Origin: SHWC01 sp050173345
Lineage (GTDB): Bacteria; Pseudomonadota; Alphaproteobacteria; UBA828
NCBI GenBank assembly: GCA_050173345.1
Contig: JBFXKW010000004.1
Coordinates: 62,001 to 126,000 of the forward strand
Length of the DNA: 64,000 nucleotides
Reading direction: 5' to 3'
Part shown: positions 49,781 to 58,326 of the stretch, in pieces
Numbering within the stretch: position 1 is the first letter of the stretch
How the letters are laid out: each line of letters opens with the position of its first letter
Translations under genes and position numbers: made by a program
The notes under the pieces: generated by a model
Seen by the model: only the letters and a program-made list of their open reading frames with translations
Told to the model about the DNA's origin: nothing
Databases searched by the model: none

Positions 49781-51100
49781 TCAGAGCGAATTCAGAAACG
49801 CGATCAGCGCGGCGCGTTCGGCCGCCGGGGCGGTGCGGAACGATTCTTTCGCGGCCTCCGCCTCGCCGCCGTGCCAGAGGATCGCCTCGGCGAGGCCGCG
49901 GGCGCGGCCGTCGTGCAGGAAGCGGGTGTGGCCGTTGAGCGCCTCGACAAGGCCGACGCCCCAAAGCGGCGCGGTGCGCCATTCTGGGCCGCTGGCGAGG
50001 AAGTCCGGCCGGCCGTCGGCGAGGCGCTCGCCCATGTCGTGCAGCAGGAGGTCGGTATAGGCCGCGATGCGCGCGGGTGCCGAGCCCGGCAATCGCGCGG
50101 CGTCGACCGGCAGTTCCGGTACATGGCAAGCTGTGCAGCCGAACGCGGCGAACAGGCGCTCGCCCTCGATCACGGCGGCGGCGCCCATATCACGCCGCAG
50201 GGGCGGATCGAGGCCCTTCAGATAAGTTTCGAGCGCATCGAGCGCCGCGTCGCTCAGCTCGGGCTCGCCCCGGCTCGCCGCGGCGCGACAGGCGGTCTGC
50301 ACGGGCGGGCAGTCCTCCGCGGGGTAGAGCGAGGAGGTGAGCCCTATGTCGATGCGCGCGGCATGCGCGATCTGCTGGCGCAGGCTCGGCTGGTTCGCCT
50401 TCCAGCCGAGGCGGCCGAGCCGCATTTCCCCGCTCGCCACCTCCGCGACGAGATTGGGCCGGCCCGAGACGCCGTCGCCATCGGCATCGGCTTCGTCGGC
50501 GAGCGCAAGGATGGCCGCCTCGGGCACGGCGTCGAGCAGGCCCGTGCCGGCGGCCTGCGACGGCACGCGCGGCGAGATCAGCACGTCGTCGTCGAGCCGG
50601 CCGAACGCCATGCCGAAGAACCCGTAAGCCGGCGCCGCCAGCTCATAGGGCATGCCGTCGCCATAGGTTCCCTCGATCGCGCGGTACTCGACGAAGGCGC
50701 GACCCTCCGCCGGCGCGTCGTCGACCGCCTTGTCGTTGAGCTGCATGCCATAGGCCGGGTGCGGCGCAACCATGCCGTCCGCGCCACGCACCGAGAGGCG
50801 GATCACCATCTGGTGCAGCGGCTCGCCGAGCGCGAGCGGCGGGCGGCCGCGGCCGTCCGCGGCGTGACAGTCGGCGCAGCCTTTGAGGTTGAAGGTCGGG
50901 CCGAGGCCGCCGTGCGAGTTGCCCCTTGCCGGCCCGGCCTGCGCCTGCGCATCGAAGAGCGCCAGGCCGCGCATGAACTGCCGCCTGGCCGTGCCGCCGA
51001 GGCCGGGGCGATGCGGCGCCAGCAGCGCCGCTGCTGCCCTCTCGCGCGGGTGCGTGGAAGCGATGTCGCCGGGCTCGGCCGCCTGCGCGGCAGCGGCCAT
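49781..51100 (-). CDS. Di-haem c-type oxidoreductase (DHOR, cytochrome c peroxidase-like)
   Basis: A 439-residue protein with two haem c motifs, GCADCHAADGRG (near residue 75) and FGCTACHVPELP (near 325), in the arrangement of the di-haem oxidoreductase/putative peroxidase family. The electron acceptor and substrate are unknown. From the only ATG (51100) the export signal is incomplete: in-frame codons upstream read RRFAGGLLLAC before MAAAAQA-AE, a good signal peptide, but no ATG, GTG or TTG is available before the upstream gene ends. CTG initiation or an assembly error should be considered. The MFS gene is 46 nt upstream. Confidence 0.82.
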   Translation of the reverse strand: MAAAAQAAEPGDIASTHPRERAAAALLAPHRPGLGGTARRQFMRGLALFDAQAQAGPARGNSHGGLGPTFNLKGCADCHAADGRGRPPLALGEPLHQMVIRLSVRGADGMVAPHPAYGMQLNDKAVDDAPAEGRAFVEYRAIEGTYGDGMPYELAAPAYGFFGMAFGRLDDDVLISPRVPSQAAGTGLLDAVPEAAILALADEADADGDGVSGRPNLVAEVASGEMRLGRLGWKANQPSLRQQIAHAARIDIGLTSSLYPAEDCPPVQTACRAAASRGEPELSDAALDALETYLKGLDPPLRRDMGAAAVIEGERLFAAFGCTACHVPELPVDAARLPGSAPARIAAYTDLLLHDMGERLADGRPDFLASGPEWRTAPLWGVGLVEALNGHTRFLHDGRARGLAEAILWHGGEAEAAKESFRTAPAAERAALIAFLNSL

Positions 51101-51146
51101 GCAAGCCAGGAGCAGCCCGCCCGCGAAGCGGCGCGTCGTCCCGCCC

Positions 51147-52343
51147 CTACTCCGCGGGCTGCGGCGCGACCGTATCGTGGGTGCGCACCCGCCTCGGCAT
51201 GAACGCGGCAGCGATGGCGACGATCACCGCGATGCCGGCCAGCAGGGCATAGAGCCCGACGAAATTGCCGGTCGCGTTGTGGAAGATCGCGATGAGCGGC
51301 ACCACCGCGGCATAGGTGCCGATCGCCAGCACGAACTTGGCGGCGTAGATGCGCGAGCGCCAGGATTCGGCGGCATAGCGCGCGACCAGCGCATCCTGGA
51401 TCGGGATCTCGCCGAGCACCAGGAAGGCCAGCGGCACGGCGACCACCAGGAGGCCGGCGCCGGCGGCGAGGCCGGCGAGCGCCAGGAGCGGCACCTGGCA
51501 CAGCATGATCGCCATCCAGATCGGCCGCACCGGGTAGCGGTCGATCAGCACGCCGGTGCCGATCTGCACGAAGGCGGCGGCCGCGATGATCGCGGTGACC
51601 ACGCCGCTGACCCCGAGCAGCGAGCCGTCCATCATGCCGAGTCCTGCCTCGAACAGCTTGGGCAGGCTGACCGTGGTCGTGTTGAAGATCAGCCCGGCGC
51701 CGAGCGTGGCCACGATCAGCACCGCGAAGATGCCGACCGGCACGCGCTGGCCGGTGGCGTCGAGCGCAGGGCCCTTGACCACGACGCGTTCCCGCCGCGG
51801 CACCTTGACCAGCGGGATGAAGGCCAGCCCGATCAAGACCGTGATCGCGCCCGGGATGAAGAAGGCATAGCGCCAGCCGAGCACGCTGGTCAGCGCGCCG
51901 GCGACGATCGCCGCCAGCGCGACGCCCATATTGCCCCAGACGCCGTTGATGCCGAGCGCCTTGCCGACCTTGTCGCGTCCTTCGACCACCATGGCGATGC
52001 CGACCGGATGGTAGATCGAGGCGAACAGGCCGACGAGCGCGAGCCCGGCCGCGATCTCGATCGGCGAGCGGGCGAAGCCGGTCAGGATCGAGGCCGCGCC
52101 GATGCCGATGAAGAAGATGGCAAGCACCCCCTTGCGGCTCCAGCGGTCGGCCAGCCAGCCGGCCGGCAGCGCGCCGGCCGCGAAGGCGATGAAGCCCGGC
52201 AGGGAGAGCGCGATCAGCTCCGAATAGGGCCGCTGCCATTCCGTCTCGAGCGCCAGCACCACCGTCGGGTAGAGCAGCATGAAGAGATGGGTCAGGAAGT
52301 GGCCCAGGTTCAGGAACAGGAACTTGGTCAGCGTGGGGTTCAT
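51147..52343 (-). CDS. MFS transporter
   Basis: A 398-residue, twelve-helix major facilitator. WLADRWSRKGVLAIFF between helices 2 and 3 is the family loop motif, and IDRYPVRPIWMA occupies the equivalent place in the second half. The opening LNLGHFLTHLFMLLYPTVVL recalls the Fsr (fosmidomycin resistance) branch. Substrate unknown. It may share a transcript with the di-haem gene downstream. Confidence 0.88.
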   Translation of the reverse strand: MNPTLTKFLFLNLGHFLTHLFMLLYPTVVLALETEWQRPYSELIALSLPGFIAFAAGALPAGWLADRWSRKGVLAIFFIGIGAASILTGFARSPIEIAAGLALVGLFASIYHPVGIAMVVEGRDKVGKALGINGVWGNMGVALAAIVAGALTSVLGWRYAFFIPGAITVLIGLAFIPLVKVPRRERVVVKGPALDATGQRVPVGIFAVLIVATLGAGLIFNTTTVSLPKLFEAGLGMMDGSLLGVSGVVTAIIAAAAFVQIGTGVLIDRYPVRPIWMAIMLCQVPLLALAGLAAGAGLLVVAVPLAFLVLGEIPIQDALVARYAAESWRSRIYAAKFVLAIGTYAAVVPLIAIFHNATGNFVGLYALLAGIAVIVAIAAAFMPRRVRTHDTVAPQPAE

Positions 52344-52537
52344 ATCTGCGACTCGCCTAGGGGGTGCGCGTCCGCACGGATGCTAAAACATATCCGGGCC
52401 GGATTGAACCGGCGGTGCAGGCCGTTGTGTTAAGCGCTTTGTAACCACCTACTGCCTTGAATCGATGCCCGGATCGTGGCACGGTGCGGCCAAGGCGCAG
52501 CGGCGCCATGTTCAAACGTTGAGTATTGGGGGTTGAA

Positions 52538-53062
52538 ATGGCGAACGGGAGGCACCGTCGTTGGGCCGTCGGCGCGGTGGCGCTTGCTACTGCCCTGGCG
52601 TTTTCCGCCGGCGAAGGCACCGCCTTCGCGAAGTCCTGCGCGGATACGGCTGATTATAGCGCGCTCTCGGTGCGCGTGCTGCAGTCCGACCTCCTGATTG
52701 CCGGGCTGCGCTGCCGCGCCCACAGCCAGTACAACTCGTTCGTGCGGAAGTTCGCCCCCACGCTCCAGGTCCACGGCGAGAACCTCCAGAAGTTCTTCCG
52801 CACCCAATACGGCAAGGGCAGCACCAGGAAGCTCGACGTCATGGTGACGCAGCTCGCCAACAACGCCTCCAATCGCGCCGGCAAGGACACGCATGGCTAT
52901 TGCGCGACGATCGGCGCCCTGTTCGACGAGGTCATGGCGGTCGACGCCAAGCAGCTCGCCACCTATGCGATGAGCCGGCCCTATGCCGGCACGCACGGCT
53001 TCAAGCCATGCTCGACCGTGAAGCTCGCCAAGGACGCGATGCAGATCCCCGGCGCCGAGTAG
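52538..53062 (+). CDS. Secreted hypothetical protein
   Basis: A 174-residue precursor with a signal peptide (about 1-31, basic RHRRW, hydrophobic core, cleavage near AFA-KS). The mature part is mostly helical and contains cysteines at SCADT, GLRCRAH, GYCATI and FKPCSTV that could pair in the periplasm. I recognise no family. A GGGGG ribosome site precedes ATG 52538. It is convergent with the ompA-like gene. Confidence 0.75.
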   Translation: MANGRHRRWAVGAVALATALAFSAGEGTAFAKSCADTADYSALSVRVLQSDLLIAGLRCRAHSQYNSFVRKFAPTLQVHGENLQKFFRTQYGKGSTRKLDVMVTQLANNASNRAGKDTHGYCATIGALFDEVMAVDAKQLATYAMSRPYAGTHGFKPCSTVKLAKDAMQIPGAE

Positions 53063-53245
53063 GCGATCCGGCCGAACACATCTCGCTTCGCACGGACCGT
53101 TCGGGCGGCGCGGCTAGACCGCCCGCCCCGACAAGGCACGCTTAGAATCTCCCCGGGCATCTGAAAGGCGCGCGGCCGGTCGCCGCGGGCGCCGCCATGT
53201 TCCGGTGGCGCCGCGGGAGGCGCGATGTCCTCCTCTCCGCTGCCG

Positions 53246-53281
53246 GGAAAAGAAAGGGGCGCCGGCCTTGCGGCCGACGCC
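53246..53281 (-). terminator. Rho-independent terminator after the OmpA-like gene
   Basis: Read on the minus strand, GGGGCGTCGGCC-GCAA-GGCCGGCGCCCC is a 12-bp stem (one U-G pair) with a GNRA tetraloop, followed by TTTCTTTT. It lies 28 nt after the stop of the OmpA-like gene. Confidence 0.82.
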
Positions 53282-53309
53282 CCCTGACTGCGATCGAACC
53301 TGAGCGCGA

Positions 53310-54338
53310 CTACTCGAGAACGATCTCGACGCGCCGGTTCTGCGGCTCGCGCACGCCGTCCGCGGTGGGCACCAGCGGATCGGTCTCGCCCTTGGCGAAC
53401 ACGGCGATCTCGTCCGCCGGGATGCCGAGGTCGACCAGCGCGGCCCGCGCGTTGTTGGCGCGACGCTCAGAGAGTCTCAGGTTGTAGTCGTCCGGCCCGG
53501 AGCGGTCCGCATGGCCGGTCAGCACGACCCGAGCGACGCCTTCGCTCTTCGCGTATTCGGCTGCCTCCTCGAGGATGGCATGAGCCTCAGGCGTGATGTT
53601 GTCGCGGTCCCAATCGAAGAAGATGATGAAGTTGCGCGGGATCTCCTCCGCGGGCGCGGGCGCCGGCGGCGGCTCCTCGACCATCCGCTTCACTTCGGGC
53701 GGCGGCGGCTCCGGCGCGGGCTTGGGCTTCAGCCACTTGTAGGTCAGGCCGACCAATGCCGAGTAGTTCCAGTTGTCGGCCTCGACCGAAGTGCCGGCAT
53801 CGGTCACGAAATCCGGCTCGTCGGTACCCAGGAAGCGGCCTTCGACGAAGAGCTGGATGGCCGGCGTGATGTTGTAGCCGAGGCCGGCGATGGCCTGGTA
53901 GGCGAACACGAGGTCGCCTTCGTCGATCCGCGAACCCACGACCGGCGCCACGCCGTCGAAGTTCACATCGGCAGCGCCGACACCGACGCCGAGGTACGGC
54001 CGGAACATCGTGCCCGTCTCGAATTCGTAGAGGGCGTTGATCATGGCCGTCAGGGTCTGGATGTCGCCCGTGCCGTTCACGCCATTGACGCTGTCCACGC
54101 CGTTGTCGCGATAGCCGGCTTCGAGCTCGGTGCGCCAGCCATTACCATAGTCATAGCCGCCTCGGAGCAAGCCGAGCCAGCCAAGGTCGGATTCCACCGA
54201 ATCGGACGCGACGTCGGAGTCTTCTTTCCAGTTAACTCCCCCGCCGGCGCCGACATACCATCCCTCATCGCCCGCCTGCGCAGCGAAGGGGACTACTGCA
54301 ATAGCCGCTGCAGCTAGCCACAGAGCGCGTTTTGCCAT
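53310..54338 (-). CDS. OmpA-like outer-membrane protein
   Basis: A 342-residue precursor: signal peptide (1-22, AAQA-GD), an eight-strand beta-barrel domain (about 23-210, starting GWYVGAGGGVNWKED), a Pro-rich hinge (KPKPAPEPPPPEV), and a C-terminal OmpA domain from about 240 with FIIFFDWDRDNITPEAH and the peptidoglycan-binding TGHADRSGPDDYNLRLSERR. The layout is that of the classical OmpA/Omp25-like proteins that tie the outer membrane to the wall. ATG 54338 is chosen over an open frame to 54431. Confidence 0.92.
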   Translation of the reverse strand: MAKRALWLAAAAIAVVPFAAQAGDEGWYVGAGGGVNWKEDSDVASDSVESDLGWLGLLRGGYDYGNGWRTELEAGYRDNGVDSVNGVNGTGDIQTLTAMINALYEFETGTMFRPYLGVGVGAADVNFDGVAPVVGSRIDEGDLVFAYQAIAGLGYNITPAIQLFVEGRFLGTDEPDFVTDAGTSVEADNWNYSALVGLTYKWLKPKPAPEPPPPEVKRMVEEPPPAPAPAEEIPRNFIIFFDWDRDNITPEAHAILEEAAEYAKSEGVARVVLTGHADRSGPDDYNLRLSERRANNARAALVDLGIPADEIAVFAKGETDPLVPTADGVREPQNRRVEIVLE

Positions 54339-54862
54339 GGTCACGTATCTCCTGACGAGTTCAGGCACAGGCTCGCCGCTTTTCTCTACGGCGTGCTGGC
54401 CCATTAACTCACGATGGCCTTGATCGTTCAACGGAAAGCCATGCCGCTATCGCAATGTATCATCAAATGATTCGTTACTGTGGCGCATCCGCCACATCTG
54501 TGGCGACGAACACTATATTTCATCACAGCACCATGAAAATGATCGGATATCGGCAGCACACCACTCGCGCGAGGCTGCTTCGACCCGGGCATCGAGACGG
54601 CCTTCGTCCCGATCATTCGAGGGGCGCCACGGAGCACGGACGGCGGCATGGACCAAGCGCGCCCCGTTTCGCCGACTCGATGTCGGCCCTTAAAATGCAT
54701 ATTTCTTCAGTGATATAGTTATATGTGGCATCTCTACGGCCCGGTCGCACCCCGTCGGCTTGAGCGGGGCGGGCGCCGCTGCTAAGAGTGCGGGCGGTTG
54801 ATCCGGTGGCACGGCCGTCGATGGACGGCGCCGTGGCCGCCCGTGGTTCCTGGGAGGCAAAC
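54339..54862. other. Long divergent regulatory region between ompA-like and diiron monooxygenase genes, 524 nt
   Basis: No gene is supported. The central part is AT-rich for this genome. TGTGGCG occurs at 54479-54485, inverted as CGCCACA at 54490-54496 (perfect 7-bp dyad, 4-nt loop), and direct again at 54499-54505. Near the monooxygenase start, CAGTGATATAGTTATATG at 54708-54725 contains the dyad ATATA-GT-TATAT and the octamer GTGATATA that recurs beside the GntR gene. GGGAGG at 54851 is the ribosome site of the alpha subunit gene. Confidence 0.55.
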
Positions 54863-56359
54863 ATGGCCCTGCTTGAGCGATCGGAATGGTACGGCTTGGC
54901 GCGCGAGACCAACTGGACTCCGAGCTATGTCGAGGAGAAGGACCTGTTTCCCCCCGAGCTGAGCGACCCCTACGGCCTGCCGATGGCGGCGTGGGAGGAG
55001 TTCGACGAGCCCTACAAGGTGAGCTACCGCGAATACGTCAAGGTGCAGCGCGAGAAGGACGCCAATGCCTACTCGGTCAAGGCGGCCCTCTCCCGCTCCA
55101 AATATTACGACGGCGCCGACGAAGGCTATATGAGCCTCCTCAAGCTGCATTACGGCGCGGTCGCGCTCACCGAGTACCAGGCCTGCCAGGCGCAGGGCCG
55201 CATGTCGCGCTTCTCCAAGGCGCCCGGCATGCGCAACACCTCGACCTTCGGCATGATGGACGAGATGCGCCACACCCAGCTCCAGCTCTTCTTCCCGCAC
55301 GAACTGGTGACGCGCGACCGCCAGTTCGACTGGGCGCACGAAGCGGCGCATACCAAGAACTGGGCCGTGCTCGGCGGCCGCCACACCATGGACGACATCA
55401 TGATGACGCGCGACGCCATCACGACGTCGATCATGCTGTCCTTCGCCTTCGAGACCGGGCTGACCAACCTGCAGATGGTCGGGCTCTCGTCCGACGCCGA
55501 GGCGGTCGGCGACTTCACCTTCTCGAACATGATCACCAGCATCCAGTCGGACGAGGCGCGCCATGCCCAGCTCGGCACGCCCTCGATCGAAATCCTGATC
55601 AAGAACGGCAAGAAGGCGGAGGCGCAGAAGGCGCTCGACATCTCGTTCTGGCGGGTCTGGCGGCTGTTCGCCATCCTCACCGGCATCCCGATGGACTACT
55701 ACATCCCGCTCGACAAGCGGCACATGTCGTTCAAGGAGTTCATGCACGAATGGGTGATCAAGCAGTTCGTGCGCCAGCTCGACGACATCGGGCTGGAGAA
55801 GCCGTGGTACTGGGAGCAGTTCCTCGACGACATCGAGAACCACCATCACTGCCAGCAGGGTGGCATCTGGTCGTGGCGGCCGACGGTGTGGTGGAACCCG
55901 CCGGGCGCCGTTGGCCCCAAGGAGCGCGAATGGCTCGAGGAGAAGTATCCCGGCTGGAACGATTCCTACGGCCGCTATTGGGACGTGATCATCGACAATC
56001 TGGTGCACGGCCGCGAGGAGAAGACGCACCCGAACTGCATCCCGGTGATCTGCAACATGTGCCAGATCCCGGTCTCGAACCGGCCCGGCCCGGCCTGGAA
56101 GGCCAGGCCATACCAGCTCGAGCATGAAGGCCGGCGCTATACCTTCTGCACGCCGGTCTGCCGCTGGATCTTCGAGCAGGAGCCCGCGCGCTACAAGGAC
56201 TTCGAGACCATCGTGGACCGCATGTATTCCGGCGTGATCGACCCGCCGACGCTGCCCGAGGTGCTCAAATACATGGGCATCGGCGTGGTCTCGAACGGCG
56301 GGCGCGACGGCTACGACTATTCGTGGACCGACGGCTACCGCAAGCAGGCGGCGGAGTAA
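54863..56359 (+). CDS. tmoA: Soluble diiron monooxygenase hydroxylase alpha subunit (TmoA-like)
   Basis: A 498-residue catalytic subunit of the toluene/alkene monooxygenase type, which inserts one O atom from O2 into aromatics or alkenes. The six iron ligands are Glu 104, Glu 134, His 137, Glu 197, Glu 231 and His 234 (ALTEYQA, DEMRHTQ, FETGLTN, DEARHAQ), with Thr 201 in place, all at the numbering I recall for toluene 4-monooxygenase. Pocket positions differ: Thr 103, Met 176 and Met 205 against Gly, Phe and Phe. The C-terminal YHS-like domain has Cys 397, 400, 429 and 433 (CNMC, CTPVC), a possible zinc site. ATG 54863 has a GGGAGG ribosome site. The substrate could be an alkene, isoprene or an aromatic. 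Confidence 0.93.
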   Translation: MALLERSEWYGLARETNWTPSYVEEKDLFPPELSDPYGLPMAAWEEFDEPYKVSYREYVKVQREKDANAYSVKAALSRSKYYDGADEGYMSLLKLHYGAVALTEYQACQAQGRMSRFSKAPGMRNTSTFGMMDEMRHTQLQLFFPHELVTRDRQFDWAHEAAHTKNWAVLGGRHTMDDIMMTRDAITTSIMLSFAFETGLTNLQMVGLSSDAEAVGDFTFSNMITSIQSDEARHAQLGTPSIEILIKNGKKAEAQKALDISFWRVWRLFAILTGIPMDYYIPLDKRHMSFKEFMHEWVIKQFVRQLDDIGLEKPWYWEQFLDDIENHHHCQQGGIWSWRPTVWWNPPGAVGPKEREWLEEKYPGWNDSYGRYWDVIIDNLVHGREEKTHPNCIPVICNMCQIPVSNRPGPAWKARPYQLEHEGRRYTFCTPVCRWIFEQEPARYKDFETIVDRMYSGVIDPPTLPEVLKYMGIGVVSNGGRDGYDYSWTDGYRKQAAE

Positions 56360-56364
56360 CGGCC

Positions 56365-56628
56365 ATGGCCGAGCTCGGCATCCTGTCGCGCTTCCAGGGC
56401 GACGCCCACATCAAGGTCGTCAACGTCGATACCGAGATGACGTTCGATGAGCTGGCCGAGGCCTGCAAGGTGCATTCGATCGGCCTGCACGTCGCGGACC
56501 AGCCCGGCAGGACGCTGCGCGTGCGCCGCACCACCGACAGCGACGACGCGCCGCCTTTCCCGCCCGACATGAGGGTGAGGGACGCCAACCTCAGGCATCT
56601 CGACTGCCTCGACGTCTTCTTCACCTGA
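56365..56628 (+). CDS. tmoB: Diiron monooxygenase gamma subunit (TmoB-like)
   Basis: An 87-residue, ubiquitin-fold-like gamma subunit that packs against the hydroxylase alpha subunit. LSRFQGDAHIKVVNVDTEMT, LAEACKVHSIGLHVADQPG and RVRRTTDSDDAPPFPPDMRV fit the TmoB family, and the length matches (about 84-90). It starts 5 nt after the alpha subunit stop. In known tmo/iso clusters the Rieske ferredoxin gene comes next; here three opposite-strand genes intervene before it (59360). Confidence 0.88.
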   Translation: MAELGILSRFQGDAHIKVVNVDTEMTFDELAEACKVHSIGLHVADQPGRTLRVRRTTDSDDAPPFPPDMRVRDANLRHLDCLDVFFT

Positions 56629-56648
56629 GGTGGATGCGGCCGAGGCTA

Positions 56649-57326
56649 CTAAGGCAGGGTCGGCGTCTCGATCCTGAAGGGTGATTCCTGCTCGTCTTCC
56701 GGGACCAGATCGCTGGTGCTCCAGGAGAAGAACAGCAGGATCACCCACTCGGTCTCGTGGGAAAAGCCGAAGCGCGGGCCCGACGAATCGATGAGGCTGC
56801 CGTCCTCGGCGCTGTAGCCGGTCGCCGCGAGCTTGGCGACGCCCTTGCGCTCGCCGCGCTTGAACAGCGCGATCTCGGGCAGGCTGACCGCCCCGGTCAG
56901 CGGGATCGGCACGTCGTACTCGGGAATCCCAATGAGCATCTCGCCCTCGTCGACCGACAGCGCGCCGACCCTGAGCTCCACGACCATGTCCGCCTCGGGC
57001 CGCTCGGCGACGAGCTTCGCGCCCAGCTTGAGCAGGCGATCGCGGACCGCGCCGATCGCGTACTTGCTGTCGAGACCTTCGACATAGCCGGCGTCGATGA
57101 AGACCTTCGCGCCGCTCGGGATGCGCAAGGTGAGGCGCTCGGCGGCCCGATCGGCCGCGGTCGAGATCAGGAGCTGCTCGGTCGCGGTACGCGGCGGGCT
57201 GGTTTCACGCGCCGTCGTGCAGGCGCCGAGGGCGAGCATCAGCGCGGCGGCAAACATGGCGCGGGCATCCGCACGCGCGTGCCGCGCCGCGGCTCCGCCG
57301 CGTCGGCTACGCCGTTTGCGGGCCAT
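56649..57326 (-). CDS. Predicted lipoprotein (DUF6655-like)
   Basis: A 225-residue protein with a long basic N terminus (MARKRRSRRGG), a hydrophobic segment (MFAAALMLALG) and a lipobox LGAC at Cys 36, followed by TTARETSPPRTATEQLLIST and AADRAAERLTLRIPSG. The mature part looks like a small beta-rich domain; I associate it with DUF6655 but no function is known. ATG 57257 is an alternative start but would leave a signal without positive charge. It is antisense to, and converges on, the gamma subunit gene, and it opens the inverted block that splits the monooxygenase operon. Confidence 0.72.
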   Translation of the reverse strand: MARKRRSRRGGAAARHARADARAMFAAALMLALGACTTARETSPPRTATEQLLISTAADRAAERLTLRIPSGAKVFIDAGYVEGLDSKYAIGAVRDRLLKLGAKLVAERPEADMVVELRVGALSVDEGEMLIGIPEYDVPIPLTGAVSLPEIALFKRGERKGVAKLAATGYSAEDGSLIDSSGPRFGFSHETEWVILLFFSWSTSDLVPEDEQESPFRIETPTLP

Positions 57327-57456
57327 CGAACGTGCGAACCGGCACCACCACCGCCCCGTTCCGCCTCGCTGCGGCGCCGTGCGGAACGCCACGACTGCCG
57401 CCCTCTTTCGATGGACGGCCCAGCGTGTGGATTATTCCCCGGCGTGGGGAAGCCGC

Positions 57457-58200
57457 TCAGCCGGATGCGCGCGACAGCGCGAAGGCGAGCAGAAAGCCGA
57501 GCGCGGCGATCAGCCCGGCGGCGTTGTGGGTTTCCGCGAAGGCTTCGGGAATCATGGTGTCGGCGATCATCGCGAGGATCGCCCCGGCGGCGATCCCTTG
57601 GGCGATCGCCACATAGGTCGGTGCAAGCCCGTCGAAGACAACGAACCCGATGAGGGAGCCGGCCCCGCACACAACGGCGATACCGCCCCAAAGGCCGAAG
57701 ACATAGGCGCGCGAGAGGCCTGCGGCCTTCATGCCGGCCGAGCTCGACAGCCCCTCGGGAATGTTGGACAGAAAGACCGCGACGAGAATCGTCAGCGAGA
57801 CGCCCTCACCGTCGAGCAGGCTGAGGCCGAGGACGATCGATTCAGGGATGCCATCGAAGACGGCGCCGAGGGCGATGGCCGCCGCCGCCGTGGCGGCCGG
57901 CGCCAGACGCGGGCTGGAGCGCTTGCGGTACCGGGCGCCTTTCGCACCGAGCGCCAGCGTCCCCAGGGTGAAAGCCGCGGCGCCGGACACGAACCCGAGA
58001 ACGGCGGGGCCGAAACCGCCGACACGCTGCGCCTCGTCCATCAGATCGAAGGCAACGGCCGAGATCAGCACGCCGCTGCCGAAAGCCATCGCGGCGGCCG
58101 TGGCGCGCGGCGGGAGCTTTGCAAACCAGCCGACCGCAGCACCGATCAGGAGAGCGCTGCCGGCCACCAACCCCCAGCCCAGGGCGATCAGGACATCCAC
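57457..58200 (-). CDS. ZIP-family metal transporter
   Basis: A 247-residue membrane protein of the ZIP family (zinc/iron permease), about eight helices. Signature stretches are GAVFDGIPESIVLGLSLL with the His-free metal helix, and FLSNIPEGLSSSAGMKAAGL, the conserved NxPEG motif of helix 5, plus ADTMIPEAF near the C terminus. The usual His of helix 4 is replaced (FDGIPE), as in several bacterial ZIP-like members, so the metal is uncertain. Uptake of iron for the diiron enzyme would fit the place, but that is only inference. Confidence 0.85.
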   Translation of the reverse strand: MDVLIALGWGLVAGSALLIGAAVGWFAKLPPRATAAAMAFGSGVLISAVAFDLMDEAQRVGGFGPAVLGFVSGAAAFTLGTLALGAKGARYRKRSSPRLAPAATAAAAIALGAVFDGIPESIVLGLSLLDGEGVSLTILVAVFLSNIPEGLSSSAGMKAAGLSRAYVFGLWGGIAVVCGAGSLIGFVVFDGLAPTYVAIAQGIAAGAILAMIADTMIPEAFAETHNAAGLIAALGFLLAFALSRASG

Positions 58201-58326
58201 CCGGCGCGCGCTCCGTTTTTGGCGACCGCGCAGTTCTATCCGGATCGCCTGGGTGAGGCAATTCGACGGAAGAGCCGGTGCGGGGCGGCAAAGAGCGCGT
58301 CCGAGGACCGCCCTTCGCGGCGTCGC

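Noticed and set aside
54727..54742. Possible sigma-54 promoter (GG-N10-GC) upstream of the monooxygenase alpha gene
   Set aside because: TGGCATC-TCTA-CGGCC keeps only the GG and GC; the -12 box is too poor, and no sigma-54 activator gene is nearby.
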